A stretch of DNA of 34,504 bases. It comes from Gloeomargarita sp. SKYG116 (GTDB lineage: Bacteria; Cyanobacteriota; Cyanobacteriia; Gloeomargaritales; Gloeomargaritaceae). The position numbers and the translations under genes are program-made. The notes under the pieces are model-generated. The model saw nothing but the letters and a program-made list of their open reading frames with translations. It had not been told where the DNA came from and ran no database searches. The DNA is taken from positions 1 to 34,504 of the forward strand of contig JANWVM010000024.1 of assembly GCA_025056115.1 (NCBI GenBank), read 5' to 3'. Positions 17,319 to 25,072 of this stretch are shown piece after piece (positions within the stretch are counted from its first letter, which is position 1; the number at the start of each line of letters is the position of its first letter).

Positions 17319-17900
17319 ATGGTCAGCATTCAGGGGCAATCACTACCGGCGAAAAAAGCATGGACTGATGAAGAATTTAGGGCGCTCCCGGATGATGGTC
17401 ATCGTTACGAAGTAGTGAATGGGAAGTTGGTTGTGATGGGAGCAGCAGGGGCGAGACACGGGTATTATGTGAGTTTGATGCATATCATCCTAGGGTCTTA
17501 CGTGCGCAGTCAAAAGCTGGGGTTTACCTTCGACCCTGATACATCTTTCAAAATGGCATCGGGGAATCGTCGCTCTCCTGACTGCTCATTTTTCTCCAAA
17601 GAACGCATCAAAGCGCTAGGGGGTATTCCCAAAGGATATATTGAAGGGTCACCTGACTTGGTTGTGGAAGTGTTATCGCCAGACAACACAGTTGAAGAAA
17701 TGCACAGCAAAATTGTCGAGTATTTTGAAAATGGTACTCGCTTAGTTTGGGTCATTCACCCCGATGAAAAGTATGTTTTGGTGTATCACCAGCCGGAACC
17801 GGATCAATTCAAACGGCCTGGCGATTGTTTATCGGGCGAAGATGTGATTCCCGATTTTGCACTGGATTTGGCCGAGTTTTTTGCTGAACCAGAGTTTTAG
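17319..17900 (+). CDS. Uma2-family (DUF820) putative endonuclease
   Basis: The 193-residue product belongs to the Uma2/DUF820 family, which has a PD-(D/E)xK nuclease fold and is greatly expanded in cyanobacteria. Visible motifs are FRALPDDGHRYEVVNGKLVV, RSPDCSFF, and SPDLVVEVLSPDNTVEEMHSK with the Lys just before the YFENG turn; these supply the acidic and lysine residues of the fold. Whether these proteins cut DNA in the cell is not established. Many copies lie in mobile or variable DNA. GGGGTGAT precedes the ATG. It starts an accessory block between dprA and prxQ, together with a frameshifted small gene and a DUF262 gene. It is intact. Confidence 0.85.
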   Translation: MVSIQGQSLPAKKAWTDEEFRALPDDGHRYEVVNGKLVVMGAAGARHGYYVSLMHIILGSYVRSQKLGFTFDPDTSFKMASGNRRSPDCSFFSKERIKALGGIPKGYIEGSPDLVVEVLSPDNTVEEMHSKIVEYFENGTRLVWVIHPDEKYVLVYHQPEPDQFKRPGDCLSGEDVIPDFALDLAEFFAEPEF

Positions 17901-18032
17901 GCTGAAGGCCGCAACTGTTATGGCTGAGCTGGCTATGTTGGTCATACCTTGGGTCGCAGGGCGTAGCCCCGTTCCTTGGTTCTCTCACTATCTCCCTGAT
18001 AAACTGAAATCGCTTGGCAATCGCACTATACT

Positions 18033-18286
18033 GTGAGTGACGAACTGTCCCCCCAAGATGTTCAAAGCCAAGTCTTGACCGAATTGTGCAATGTCAACGT
18101 TCGGTTGGAGCGGGTTGAGAACTGGTTGGACAAGGTTGAAACTCGTATAGACCAAGTCGAACCTAGTTCAACAACATGGAAAGTCGTCTTAACCGGCTCA
18201 GAGGGTTAGCGGTGGAACTTCGCGCCTACCAGAAGGGGTTAGATGGGATGGTTGCGCCGGCTATCGCTGCTCTGATTAAGCCCTAA
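18033..18286 (+). pseudogene. small coiled-coil protein gene with one-base frameshift
   Basis: From the GTG at 18033 the frame gives a short Glu/Val/Leu-rich heptad sequence (RLERVENWLDKVETRIDQVE) and then loses its character, stopping at 18207-18209. The frame shifted by one takes over at once (FNNMESRLNRLRG, then LAVELRAYQKGLDG and APAIAALIKP) to TAA at 18284-18286. Adding one T near 18165-18172 (AGTTCAAC to AGTTTCAAC) joins both into a single 84-residue helical protein. I read this as a one-base deletion in a small coiled-coil gene of the kind that often follows DUF820 genes or lies alone in cyanobacteria; this association is only an impression. A TATACT directly before the GTG may be a -10 but is too close. 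It ends eight bases from the stop of the convergent DUF262 gene. Confidence 0.55.
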
Positions 18287-18294
18287 CTTCTGAG

Positions 18295-20148
18295 TTACTG
18301 GGCAACCGGACTAGGAAGCGGCCAAACTTTCAAAATCTGCTCTAGCAGCCAGTCACAACGATGCTGTAGGGCGGCTTCGTCCCACTTTTCAGGTGGGTTT
18401 TGGCCGAAATAAAGGTGATTGATGGCTAGATTCGTTTTATCACGCAAAAATTGCAGCTTTTCAGGGTAGGGTTTATTGCCCATCTCCGAGTTGTAACCAG
18501 TTAGGGTAAGGTTGGGTAGCGTCTTCAGCCAGCGCTTGTGAATTGACTGCCAGTCGTCCCCCAAATCTTGCTGCCATCCTTTCGATGGTTTTTTGGGGAG
18601 AATGTGCTCCAGAGTAATCTTATCACCGAAACTAATAGCCTCCTTGCCCCGTAGATGTTCTTCCAATCGTTTCAGAATAAAAAGCGCATAATCTTCTAAA
18701 GCAGTACTGGCCAAACCATTGGCAATTTCGTCTCGGCTCGGCCAGCGAGTTTGGCCTTTCTGTTCTATCAAAATTTGTTGTAATGAAGCCACTGGATTAG
18801 GCTGCTTGAGAACCTGAGCATGGAGTATTCTTATGCTCAAATCATCAAGAGAGCGATTGCTTAGTCCCGCAATTATACGATGAATGTAGTAGGTTTCTAT
18901 AAGGCTCAGTAAACTATCTGCAATATTTTCATCTTCGACCTGGCTAATAATTGCCATGACAAAGGGCGTAAAAGAACCGAAAGCCAGTAGTTTGAGGGTA
19001 TCCTTTTTACGGGCTAGCTTCTTGTTTGCAGTTTTGTCATCTACAACATCTAGGTACTTCTGTAGTATATCTACCAGTTTTCTCATAAATTCAATTGTTT
19101 TATCAGATATTATGTCGTTAGCCTTTTTGCCTTTGGTGCTATCATCCTTTTGTCTTAGCCAATTTTCATGTAGCTCTTTCAAAGCAGCATAGGCATCCTG
19201 GCGCGGAACGTCTTTGCCAGACAAGCGGGTATAGTACCAGATTGCATCACTGAGTTTCTCCAAGTGGGTAACACCTTCCTCATCATCAGAAGGAAAGCTT
19301 TGCTGGTAACGTTCTTCCAAGGGCTTCCAATATTTGTAATAGCTATCTTCTTGGCACTTCTCACTAATGTTCATAAACAAATAATTACGTATTAGGTCAA
19401 CTTGAGTTAGAGGTACACCTTTAGTGTTCAAGCTTTCGTAAATGCGATATGCTTCTTCTGCTCTAGACAGGGTTACGTGAGCTACAACTAGATTGTCTAG
19501 AAGAGTTCTCTGGAACTCTTCTAGTCTTCTTTCAAAAAACTTTGAGCCTTCCAACCACTCTTTAATCTTTTCCTTAAAAAACTGATACGCCGCTTCTACG
19601 AGCGAATACTTCTGCTGCTGATTGTAAGGACTAATTAGATCTGGCCAATCCCGAGAGAAGTCTACAATTCTAAAATAGGCTGGGCAGTCAATTCTTGTTG
19701 GAAAAACTTTGCATCTTTCCCTGTAATTCGACGGATAGTTGTTAAGAAGAATGACGTTTGATGTATCGCAGATTTGCTCTAGGGTTTGGGACTTAGCTTT
19801 GGTTTTACTAGACAGGCTATCCAGGTATTCTTTGGCTATGTCACGAATAGCACACAAAATCAGAGTCAGAGTCACGAGACGCTGCTGGCCATCTACCACC
19901 TGGTAGAATGTAATTCCATTTGCCTTGGGTGGCTGGGGAACGGTCAAAATAGAACCCAAAAAGTGCTTATATTCTGTATCAGCTTTACCCGTTTTAATCT
20001 TGCGGTGAGTTTGTTCTATGTCATCAAATAGCATTTCCCAGCGGGACTTCGGCCAAACATAGGAGCGTTGGAAGAATGGTAGCTGGTAAACCTTGAAACC
20101 AACCAAGAGGTTGCAAACATCGATGTTGTGAACTTCCATAGTCGCCAT
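18295..20148 (-). CDS. DUF262/DUF1524 protein, GmrSD-like restriction gene
   Basis: The 617-residue product joins an N-terminal DUF262 domain (YQLPFFQRSYVWPKSRWEML; HFLGSILT; VVDGQQRLVTLTLIL with D86-G-Q-Q-R90) and a C-terminal DUF1524 domain (ITLEHILPK with EHILP at 514-518, LPNLTLTGYN at 544-553, then SEMGNKPY). DUF262 is a ParB-like nucleotide-binding fold and DUF1524 is a His-Me finger nuclease; together they form the GmrS-GmrD type IV restriction systems, here as one chain. GmrSD cuts DNA with sugar-modified cytosines, but this one may have another target. It is a complete, intact gene. It is visibly more AT-rich and Lys/Asp-rich than its neighbours, a sign of transfer. It starts six bases after prxQ ends and has no clear ribosome binding site. 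No methylase is near, as expected for type IV. Confidence 0.85.
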   Translation of the reverse strand: MATMEVHNIDVCNLLVGFKVYQLPFFQRSYVWPKSRWEMLFDDIEQTHRKIKTGKADTEYKHFLGSILTVPQPPKANGITFYQVVDGQQRLVTLTLILCAIRDIAKEYLDSLSSKTKAKSQTLEQICDTSNVILLNNYPSNYRERCKVFPTRIDCPAYFRIVDFSRDWPDLISPYNQQQKYSLVEAAYQFFKEKIKEWLEGSKFFERRLEEFQRTLLDNLVVAHVTLSRAEEAYRIYESLNTKGVPLTQVDLIRNYLFMNISEKCQEDSYYKYWKPLEERYQQSFPSDDEEGVTHLEKLSDAIWYYTRLSGKDVPRQDAYAALKELHENWLRQKDDSTKGKKANDIISDKTIEFMRKLVDILQKYLDVVDDKTANKKLARKKDTLKLLAFGSFTPFVMAIISQVEDENIADSLLSLIETYYIHRIIAGLSNRSLDDLSIRILHAQVLKQPNPVASLQQILIEQKGQTRWPSRDEIANGLASTALEDYALFILKRLEEHLRGKEAISFGDKITLEHILPKKPSKGWQQDLGDDWQSIHKRWLKTLPNLTLTGYNSEMGNKPYPEKLQFLRDKTNLAINHLYFGQNPPEKWDEAALQHRCDWLLEQILKVWPLPSPVAQ

Positions 20149-20154
20149 GAGCAG

Positions 20155-20694
20155 CTAGCCCGTAACCCCTAGTGCATCCAATGTCGCCAACACCTCCTGA
20201 CTGTGAATCGCCGGATTGACCTTCACAAATCGCGCCCGGATGATGCCATCGGGGTCAATGATAAATGTGTGACGCAGGGAAATAAACCCCAACCATGACC
20301 CGTAAGCCCGGCTCACCGCCCCATCCGTATCCGCCAGCAAGGGAAATGTCAAACCTTCCTTATCGCAAAACTGGCGATGGGAGTCCACCGAATCGGCGCT
20401 GACGCCCAAAATCTGTACTCCCCGTTTCTGGTACTCGGGCCAATCGGCTTGAAACCGGCGCGCCTCTAACGTGCAACCAGACGTGAAATCTTTGGGATAG
20501 AAATACAGCACGACCCACCGACCCCGGTAATCCGACAGGGAAACCCGCCGGTTGTCCAAACTAGGCAAGGAAAAATCCGGCGCCGGTTGACCCACTTCCG
20601 GTAACGTGCCCCCCAGCGCCCAAGCTGGTTTGCCCCAGACCAAATAGCCCGCCAGTGAAATGGCCAATCCCCCTAGCAGCGTCCGCCGTTGCAT
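20155..20694 (-). CDS. exported peroxiredoxin, PrxQ/BCP type
   Basis: Peroxiredoxins of this class reduce hydrogen peroxide and organic peroxides with thiol donors. The 179-residue product starts at the ATG at 20692-20694; longer frames upstream run antisense to the next gene. The N-terminus has QRRTLLGG followed by a hydrophobic stretch and a cleavage-like AWA (24-26), which resembles a twin-arginine or Sec signal for the periplasm or thylakoid lumen. The core has the active-site phrase YPKDFTSGCTLEARRF with the peroxidatic Cys74. The usual Cys five residues later is Arg here; Cys110 (HRQFCDKEG) may resolve the disulfide, as in a common cyanobacterial PrxQ subgroup. It is divergent from the NAD(P)H-hydrate gene. 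The DUF262 gene follows it by six bases. Confidence 0.88.
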   Translation of the reverse strand: MQRRTLLGGLAISLAGYLVWGKPAWALGGTLPEVGQPAPDFSLPSLDNRRVSLSDYRGRWVVLYFYPKDFTSGCTLEARRFQADWPEYQKRGVQILGVSADSVDSHRQFCDKEGLTFPLLADTDGAVSRAYGSWLGFISLRHTFIIDPDGIIRARFVKVNPAIHSQEVLATLDALGVTG

Positions 20695-20740
20695 CGGTGA
20701 TACCTTGAAAATGACCGGTTTTATTGTAACGGATTTCCCC

Positions 20741-22261
20741 ATGCGTGCTTGCCACCCCGACTGCGTTCTGGTCACGGCGTCCCAAATGCGCGCTATCGAA
20801 GAGACGCTTTTTCGGAATGGCTTGCCGGTGGCAGCGTTGATGGAAAAAGTGGTTATTAGGGTGGTCCAACGCCTGATGAGTTGGATTCCCAAAGGGCAAA
20901 CCATCGGATTACTAGCGGGGCCAGGGCATAACGGTGCCGATACACTGGCGATTGGGCGGGAACTGTGGTTGCAAGGATACGCCGTCCGCATTTATCACCC
21001 GTTTGCCCAAGCCAAAGAACTTACACTCGCGCATAGAAATTACGCCCATTACCTGGGCATTCCTTTTGTGGAAACTGCGCAGGAATTAGCTAATTGCGAT
21101 GTGTTAATTGACGGGTTATTTGGCTTTGGTTTGGAGAAAGATTTAACACCGGCGCTGGTGGAACTTATTCACACAGTGAATGCCTGGAAAAAAACTGTTA
21201 TCAGTATTGATTTGCCGTCGGGACTGCATACGGATACGGGTCAACCGCAGCCTATTGCCGTTCAAGCCACGTGTACCCTGTGTTTGGGGCTATGGAAAGT
21301 GGGTTTGTTCCTGGAAGCGGCGCAACCTTATGTGGGGCAATTGGAACGGATTGACCTAGACATTCCCCAGGCGACCGTAGCGACTGCGTTGGGCGATGCA
21401 CCGGCTGTGTACCGTTTAACGGCTCCAGCCATGCTCCAAGCACTTCCCTTGCCCCGGTCTCCGGTTGCCCACAAGTACCATTGTGGTCATTTGCTGCTGG
21501 TGTGCGGGTCGCGAACGTATGCTGGTGCGGCGGTGCTGTCGGCTTTGGGAGCGCGGGCCAGTGGCGTGGGCATGCTGAGCGTGGCGGTTCCCCAATCCTT
21601 GCAGTGGCTCATCACATCTCACACACCGGAAGCCTTGGTGATTCCCTGTCCGGAAACAGACGCTGGCGCCATTGCCGAATTGCCGGTGGAACTGGATAAG
21701 TATGACTTCATCGCGGTTGGCCCTGGTTTAACCCTTGCCGCCCAGCCTGTGGTCCAGCGCCTGTGGCAGTCGGATAAACCCCTGCTAGCGGATGCCGATG
21801 CCCTGAACCTGCTGGCGCCCTGGTCGCAAAACCGCGCAGCTTGGACGCTGATGACTCCCCACGCCGGCGAATTTCAGCGTTTATTCCCCGACCTTTCCCT
21901 CACCAACCGGCTCCAGGCGGCGCAAACGGCGGCTCAGATGGCCCAGGCGACGGTGGTGCTCAAGGGAGCCAAAACCTTGATAGCGCAGCCGGATGGAACA
22001 GTCGCCATTAACTCAGAAAGCACACCAGGACTGGCGCGGGGCGGGAGTGGCGATGTATTGACAGGATTACTAGGGGGATTGCTGGCCCAAGGGGTGAAAC
22101 AACAACGGGACTTATTTGCACTGGTGCAAGCCGGTGTCTGGTGGCACGCGCAGACGGGGGTGTGGTTGGCCCAGCGCGAGAGTGAATTGAGCGTGCATCC
22201 CCAGCAGTTGGCCCAGCACCTGGGAACCGTCTTGGGAAACCTGCTGCGCGATGGTGCGTAA
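20741..22261 (+). CDS. nnr: bifunctional NAD(P)H-hydrate epimerase/dehydratase
   Basis: This enzyme repairs NADH and NADPH that have been hydrated: the N-terminal half swaps R and S forms of the hydrate and the C-terminal half removes water with ATP or ADP. From the ATG at 20741 the product has 506 residues. The epimerase half (about 1-220) has ASQMRAIEE, GPGHNGADTLAIGRELW and VISIDLPSGLHTDTG. The dehydratase half (about 230-506) has a ribokinase-like fold with LLVCGSRTYAGAAVLSA, KPLLADADALNLL, TPHAGEFQRL and the catalytic GGSGDVLTGLLGGLLAQG. An ATG at 20711 would add ten residues; the choice is uncertain. The stop overlaps the cobU start by eleven bases. It is divergent from prxQ. Confidence 0.93.
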   Translation: MRACHPDCVLVTASQMRAIEETLFRNGLPVAALMEKVVIRVVQRLMSWIPKGQTIGLLAGPGHNGADTLAIGRELWLQGYAVRIYHPFAQAKELTLAHRNYAHYLGIPFVETAQELANCDVLIDGLFGFGLEKDLTPALVELIHTVNAWKKTVISIDLPSGLHTDTGQPQPIAVQATCTLCLGLWKVGLFLEAAQPYVGQLERIDLDIPQATVATALGDAPAVYRLTAPAMLQALPLPRSPVAHKYHCGHLLLVCGSRTYAGAAVLSALGARASGVGMLSVAVPQSLQWLITSHTPEALVIPCPETDAGAIAELPVELDKYDFIAVGPGLTLAAQPVVQRLWQSDKPLLADADALNLLAPWSQNRAAWTLMTPHAGEFQRLFPDLSLTNRLQAAQTAAQMAQATVVLKGAKTLIAQPDGTVAINSESTPGLARGGSGDVLTGLLGGLLAQGVKQQRDLFALVQAGVWWHAQTGVWLAQRESELSVHPQQLAQHLGTVLGNLLRDGA

Positions 22262-22829
22262 CCCCCATCTCACCCTGGTAACCGGCCCCAGTCGTTCCGG
22301 CAAAAGTCGCTGGGCGGAGCATCTGGCTGACCAATCCGGTTTACCCGTGCTGTACGTGGCGACCGCCGATGCTGATCCGAACGATGCAGAGTGGCAAGCC
22401 CGGATTCAAGCCCATCGCCAGCGCCGTCCCCCCCACTGGCAAACGCTGGAGCCGCCTGTGGATTTGGTCGCCCTGTGCGCGCAACCACCGCCCCAGACCT
22501 GCTTGCTGGTGGATTCCCTCGGCACCTGGGTCGCCCAATTTTTGGAGATGCCGGATAGGGAGTGGCAATTCTTGCAAAGTCAATGGGTGAAAACGCTCAT
22601 GGCGCTTACCAGTCCCGTGATTTTGGTGGCGGAAGAAGTGGGGTGGGGCGTTGTACCTGCTTACCCATCAGGGCGTTTGTTCCGCGACCGGCTAGGGGAA
22701 CTGGTCCAAACAATCGGCGCGCAGGCGGGTCACGTCTATTTGGTCACCGGCGGTTGGGTGCTCAATCTCACGCAACTGGGGCAACCGCTCTCTAACTGGG
22801 ATTATCGGGATTCTGTACCCCCCGCATGA
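22251..22829 (+). CDS. cobU: adenosylcobinamide kinase / guanylyltransferase CobU
   Basis: CobU phosphorylates adenosylcobinamide and then attaches GMP, giving the GDP-activated intermediate of vitamin B12 (pseudocobalamin) assembly. The 192-residue product has the family P-loop GPSRSGKS near the N-terminus, the LLVDSLGTWVAQFL block, VILVAEEVGWGVVPAYPSGR and the C-terminal FRDRLGELVQTIGAQA with the closing VYLVTGG. Length fits. The ATG at 22251 lies inside the end of the upstream gene, so translation is probably coupled. Its 3' end overlaps kaiC on the other strand by 38 bases. No cobalamin riboswitch is visible upstream and no other cob gene is here. A GTG one codon later is a possible alternative start. 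Confidence 0.93.
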   Translation: MVRNPHLTLVTGPSRSGKSRWAEHLADQSGLPVLYVATADADPNDAEWQARIQAHRQRRPPHWQTLEPPVDLVALCAQPPPQTCLLVDSLGTWVAQFLEMPDREWQFLQSQWVKTLMALTSPVILVAEEVGWGVVPAYPSGRLFRDRLGELVQTIGAQAGHVYLVTGGWVLNLTQLGQPLSNWDYRDSVPPA

Positions 22830-24339
22830 TCCGCGACAGCTCCGCTTTTTCGTCCACCGCCACCCGCGTCGGCGACCCGCTGATAATGCGCTCCAAATTG
22901 CGGAAAGAATCGCGAATATCAGGGCCTTTGTCAGTAATCACATACTCCCGAATCCCCTTGTCGTGCCACGACCCCCGCATTTTGAACACATTGATCGCCC
23001 GCGAAATCTCGCCCCGGATTTCCACATATTGCAGCAGCAGAATCGTGTCTGTGATGGTGGAAATGTGGGATTCGGTAATCGAATGTAACCCCAGAAACTG
23101 GTCAAGGGTATTGGTGAAAAAGCCCGTGATTTCCTGTTGCTTGGCAAACCCCGTCACCCCAATCACAAATTGCCGGAAGGCATTGTTGCTCACCCCTCGC
23201 GCCAAAGCAGATAGGGAATCAATGGCAAAGCACGATGGCCGAAAACTAGAAATTTCCGAGCGGATGATCTGTAAATGGTCTTCCAAACCCGTGGATTCGG
23301 GATAGGCGCAAATGATCTTGAGCAATCCCTGGCGTTCAAACCGTTCAAAATCCACACCCCACGACGACGCATTGCGAGCCAGTTGCGCGCGAGATTCTTC
23401 ATAGGCAAACAGCAACGCCCGCTCCCCCCGTTGACAAGCATGTTCCAAAAAGCGACTGACCAACAGGGTTTTGCCCGTACCAGTTGCGCCCGTGGCCAAG
23501 ATAATCGAGTCTTTGAAAAAGCCGCCACCACACATCTCGTCCAACTTGGGAATCCCCGACGAGACCCGCACATTCGATGACCGTTGTGTCAGTTGCATGG
23601 CCCCCAGCGGGAAGATACTCAAGCCCTCATTGGTAATCGTAAACGGATATTCCCCCTTCATGTGGGTCGTGCCGCGCAACTTGAGAATTTCAATCGTGCG
23701 ATGTCGCCGTTCCATTTCTAAAACATTGCGCAGGATCACGACGTTATCGGAAACAAACTCTTCTACATCAAAGCGGGCAATTGGGCCGTATTCATCAATT
23801 CGCTCGGTGGTCATGACCGTGGTGACTTGGAGCTTCTTCAAGCGGGACACCAGGATAAAAAGCTGGTTGCGGATCATGGAAGCTCCATTGTTGGCGCTGT
23901 ATTGCTGGAAAATGGCCGTCACGGAGTCAATCGAGACCCGCTTGGCTTTGAATTTTTCCACGGCGTATTCAATGCGAGCAATCAGCCCTGACAGGTCAAA
24001 ATCGCCAATAATTTGTTGCCCTTCTGGTTCTGGCGATGCATCTAAAATAAACAGTTTGCCCTGGTCAATGAGCGCCTGGAGATTCCAACCGAAACTCAGC
24101 GCATTTTTAATAATATCTTCGGGAGACTCTTCAAAGGTGACAAAAATACCCGGTTCATCAAAGTGAATGATGCCGTTGTAGAGAAATTGCAGGGCAAAAA
24201 TGGTTTTTCCTGTGCCCGACGTCCCACTGACAATCGTGCAGCGCCCAGCCGGTAATCCCCCGTGACTGACTTCGTCAAACCCTTCGATTAACGTCCGAAT
24301 TTTTTGCACACCCACTGGGGTGGTCTTTCCGTCGGCCAT
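22792..24339 (-). CDS. kaiC: circadian clock ATPase/kinase KaiC
   Basis: KaiC is the hexameric core of the cyanobacterial clock, with slow ATPase and cycling phosphorylation. The 515-residue product has two RecA-like lobes. The CI lobe has Walker A GTSGTGKT (39-46) and the catalytic pair Glu70-Glu71 in FVTFEESPED. The CII lobe has Walker A GATGTGKT (284-291) and Glu314-Glu315 in LLFAYEESRAQL. The phosphorylation sites are Ser427 and Thr428 in ITESHISTITDT, with Thr422, each four lower than in Synechococcus elongatus (431, 432, 426). The C-terminal A-loop region (FRNLERIISGSPTRVAVDEK), where KaiA binds, is present. AGGA precedes the ATG and kaiB ends two bases upstream. All key residues are intact. 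Confidence 0.98.
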   Translation of the reverse strand: MADGKTTPVGVQKIRTLIEGFDEVSHGGLPAGRCTIVSGTSGTGKTIFALQFLYNGIIHFDEPGIFVTFEESPEDIIKNALSFGWNLQALIDQGKLFILDASPEPEGQQIIGDFDLSGLIARIEYAVEKFKAKRVSIDSVTAIFQQYSANNGASMIRNQLFILVSRLKKLQVTTVMTTERIDEYGPIARFDVEEFVSDNVVILRNVLEMERRHRTIEILKLRGTTHMKGEYPFTITNEGLSIFPLGAMQLTQRSSNVRVSSGIPKLDEMCGGGFFKDSIILATGATGTGKTLLVSRFLEHACQRGERALLFAYEESRAQLARNASSWGVDFERFERQGLLKIICAYPESTGLEDHLQIIRSEISSFRPSCFAIDSLSALARGVSNNAFRQFVIGVTGFAKQQEITGFFTNTLDQFLGLHSITESHISTITDTILLLQYVEIRGEISRAINVFKMRGSWHDKGIREYVITDKGPDIRDSFRNLERIISGSPTRVAVDEKAELSRIMRGVQNPDNPS

Positions 24340-24341
24340 AG

Positions 24342-24671
24342 TTATCCTGAGTTCTCTGATGTTTGTTCTTCTTCCACCAATTCATCATACAAGAGGTCTA
24401 AGCCAATTAAGACCTTTTCCCGGTCGGACAAGTCGCCGATGATCCGCCGCACCGGTGGGGGAAGAATCCGCGCGAGGGTGGGCGTCGCCAAAATCTTATC
24501 TTCTTCCGCTAGCCGGGGATTGGCCAAAATGTCAATCACTTTGAGCGTGTAAACTCCCTTAAATTCCGTCGCTAAAATGTCTCGCAAGGTGGCTAAAGCC
24601 CGCACAGAATTAGGCGTGTTACCGGCCACATACAGCTTGAGAATATAAACTTTTTTGGTGCGACGATTCAT
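24342..24671 (-). CDS. kaiB: circadian clock protein KaiB
   Basis: KaiB switches between two folds, binds the CI ring of phosphorylated KaiC and sequesters KaiA, driving the dephosphorylation phase. From the ATG at 24669-24671 the product has 109 residues, normal for KaiB. Conserved phrases are [41 protein letters not shown] and [22 protein letters not shown], with a short acidic tail. The start codon overlaps the kaiA stop (ATGA), and AGGAG sits seven bases upstream inside kaiA, so translation is coupled. A start further upstream in the same frame would add unrelated residues and is not used. kaiC follows after two bases. Confidence 0.97.
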   Translation of the reverse strand: MNRRTKKVYILKLYVAGNTPNSVRALATLRDILATEFKGVYTLKVIDILANPRLAEEDKILATPTLARILPPPVRRIIGDLSDREKVLIGLDLLYDELVEEEQTSENSG

Positions 24672-25063
24672 GGGGTTTCTCCTGCAGGTGGTATCTCGGT
24701 CAACGCACGGCGGTAGCGCTCGCACAGGTGGGCAATCACATCAATCAGGGTCAGCCGGTAATCCAACACCAACTCCTCGCTGCGCCCTTCTAATTTTAGC
24801 TGCTTGGTTAGCTCATCCATGAATTGCACATGAATCCCGAGAATTTCTGACACGGGCAAGTTAATCAGGTAGGCCAGGTGGGTAAACTCGGCGATCCGCT
24901 CGGGCAAGTGGGGGTCATCGCGAAAGTACAGGAGAATAATTTGGTGATAGAGCGACTGTAGCCGGTTGAGCCAGCGTTGCCGTTCTTCCTGGGAAAGACA
25001 ACCCCAAAAGTGCTGGGGATTCCGGCGAGGGGAAGGGTCGCCGCACACGGACGCAGAATCCAT
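24668..25063 (-). CDS. kaiA: short-form circadian protein KaiA
   Basis: KaiA stimulates KaiC autophosphorylation by pulling on its A-loops. The 131-residue product corresponds only to the C-terminal four-helix domain of the 284-residue Synechococcus elongatus protein: [53 protein letters not shown] and [20 protein letters not shown]. The first 20 or so residues (Ser/Pro/Arg-rich) match nothing I know. The N-terminal pseudo-receiver domain is absent, and no frame upstream could hold it because truB ends ten bases away. Similar short KaiA forms are known in Nostoc. The dimer and KaiC-binding helices look complete, so stimulation of KaiC should be possible, while input through the pseudo-receiver cannot be. 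It is in the operon truB-kaiA-kaiB-kaiC. Confidence 0.95.
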   Translation of the reverse strand: MDSASVCGDPSPRRNPQHFWGCLSQEERQRWLNRLQSLYHQIILLYFRDDPHLPERIAEFTHLAYLINLPVSEILGIHVQFMDELTKQLKLEGRSEELVLDYRLTLIDVIAHLCERYRRALTEIPPAGETP

Positions 25064-25072
25064 CGCTGCCCA

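Noticed and set aside
22251-22829. Cobalamin riboswitch before cobU
   Set aside because: cobU starts inside the upstream gene and no B12-box-like sequence was seen upstream of that gene.
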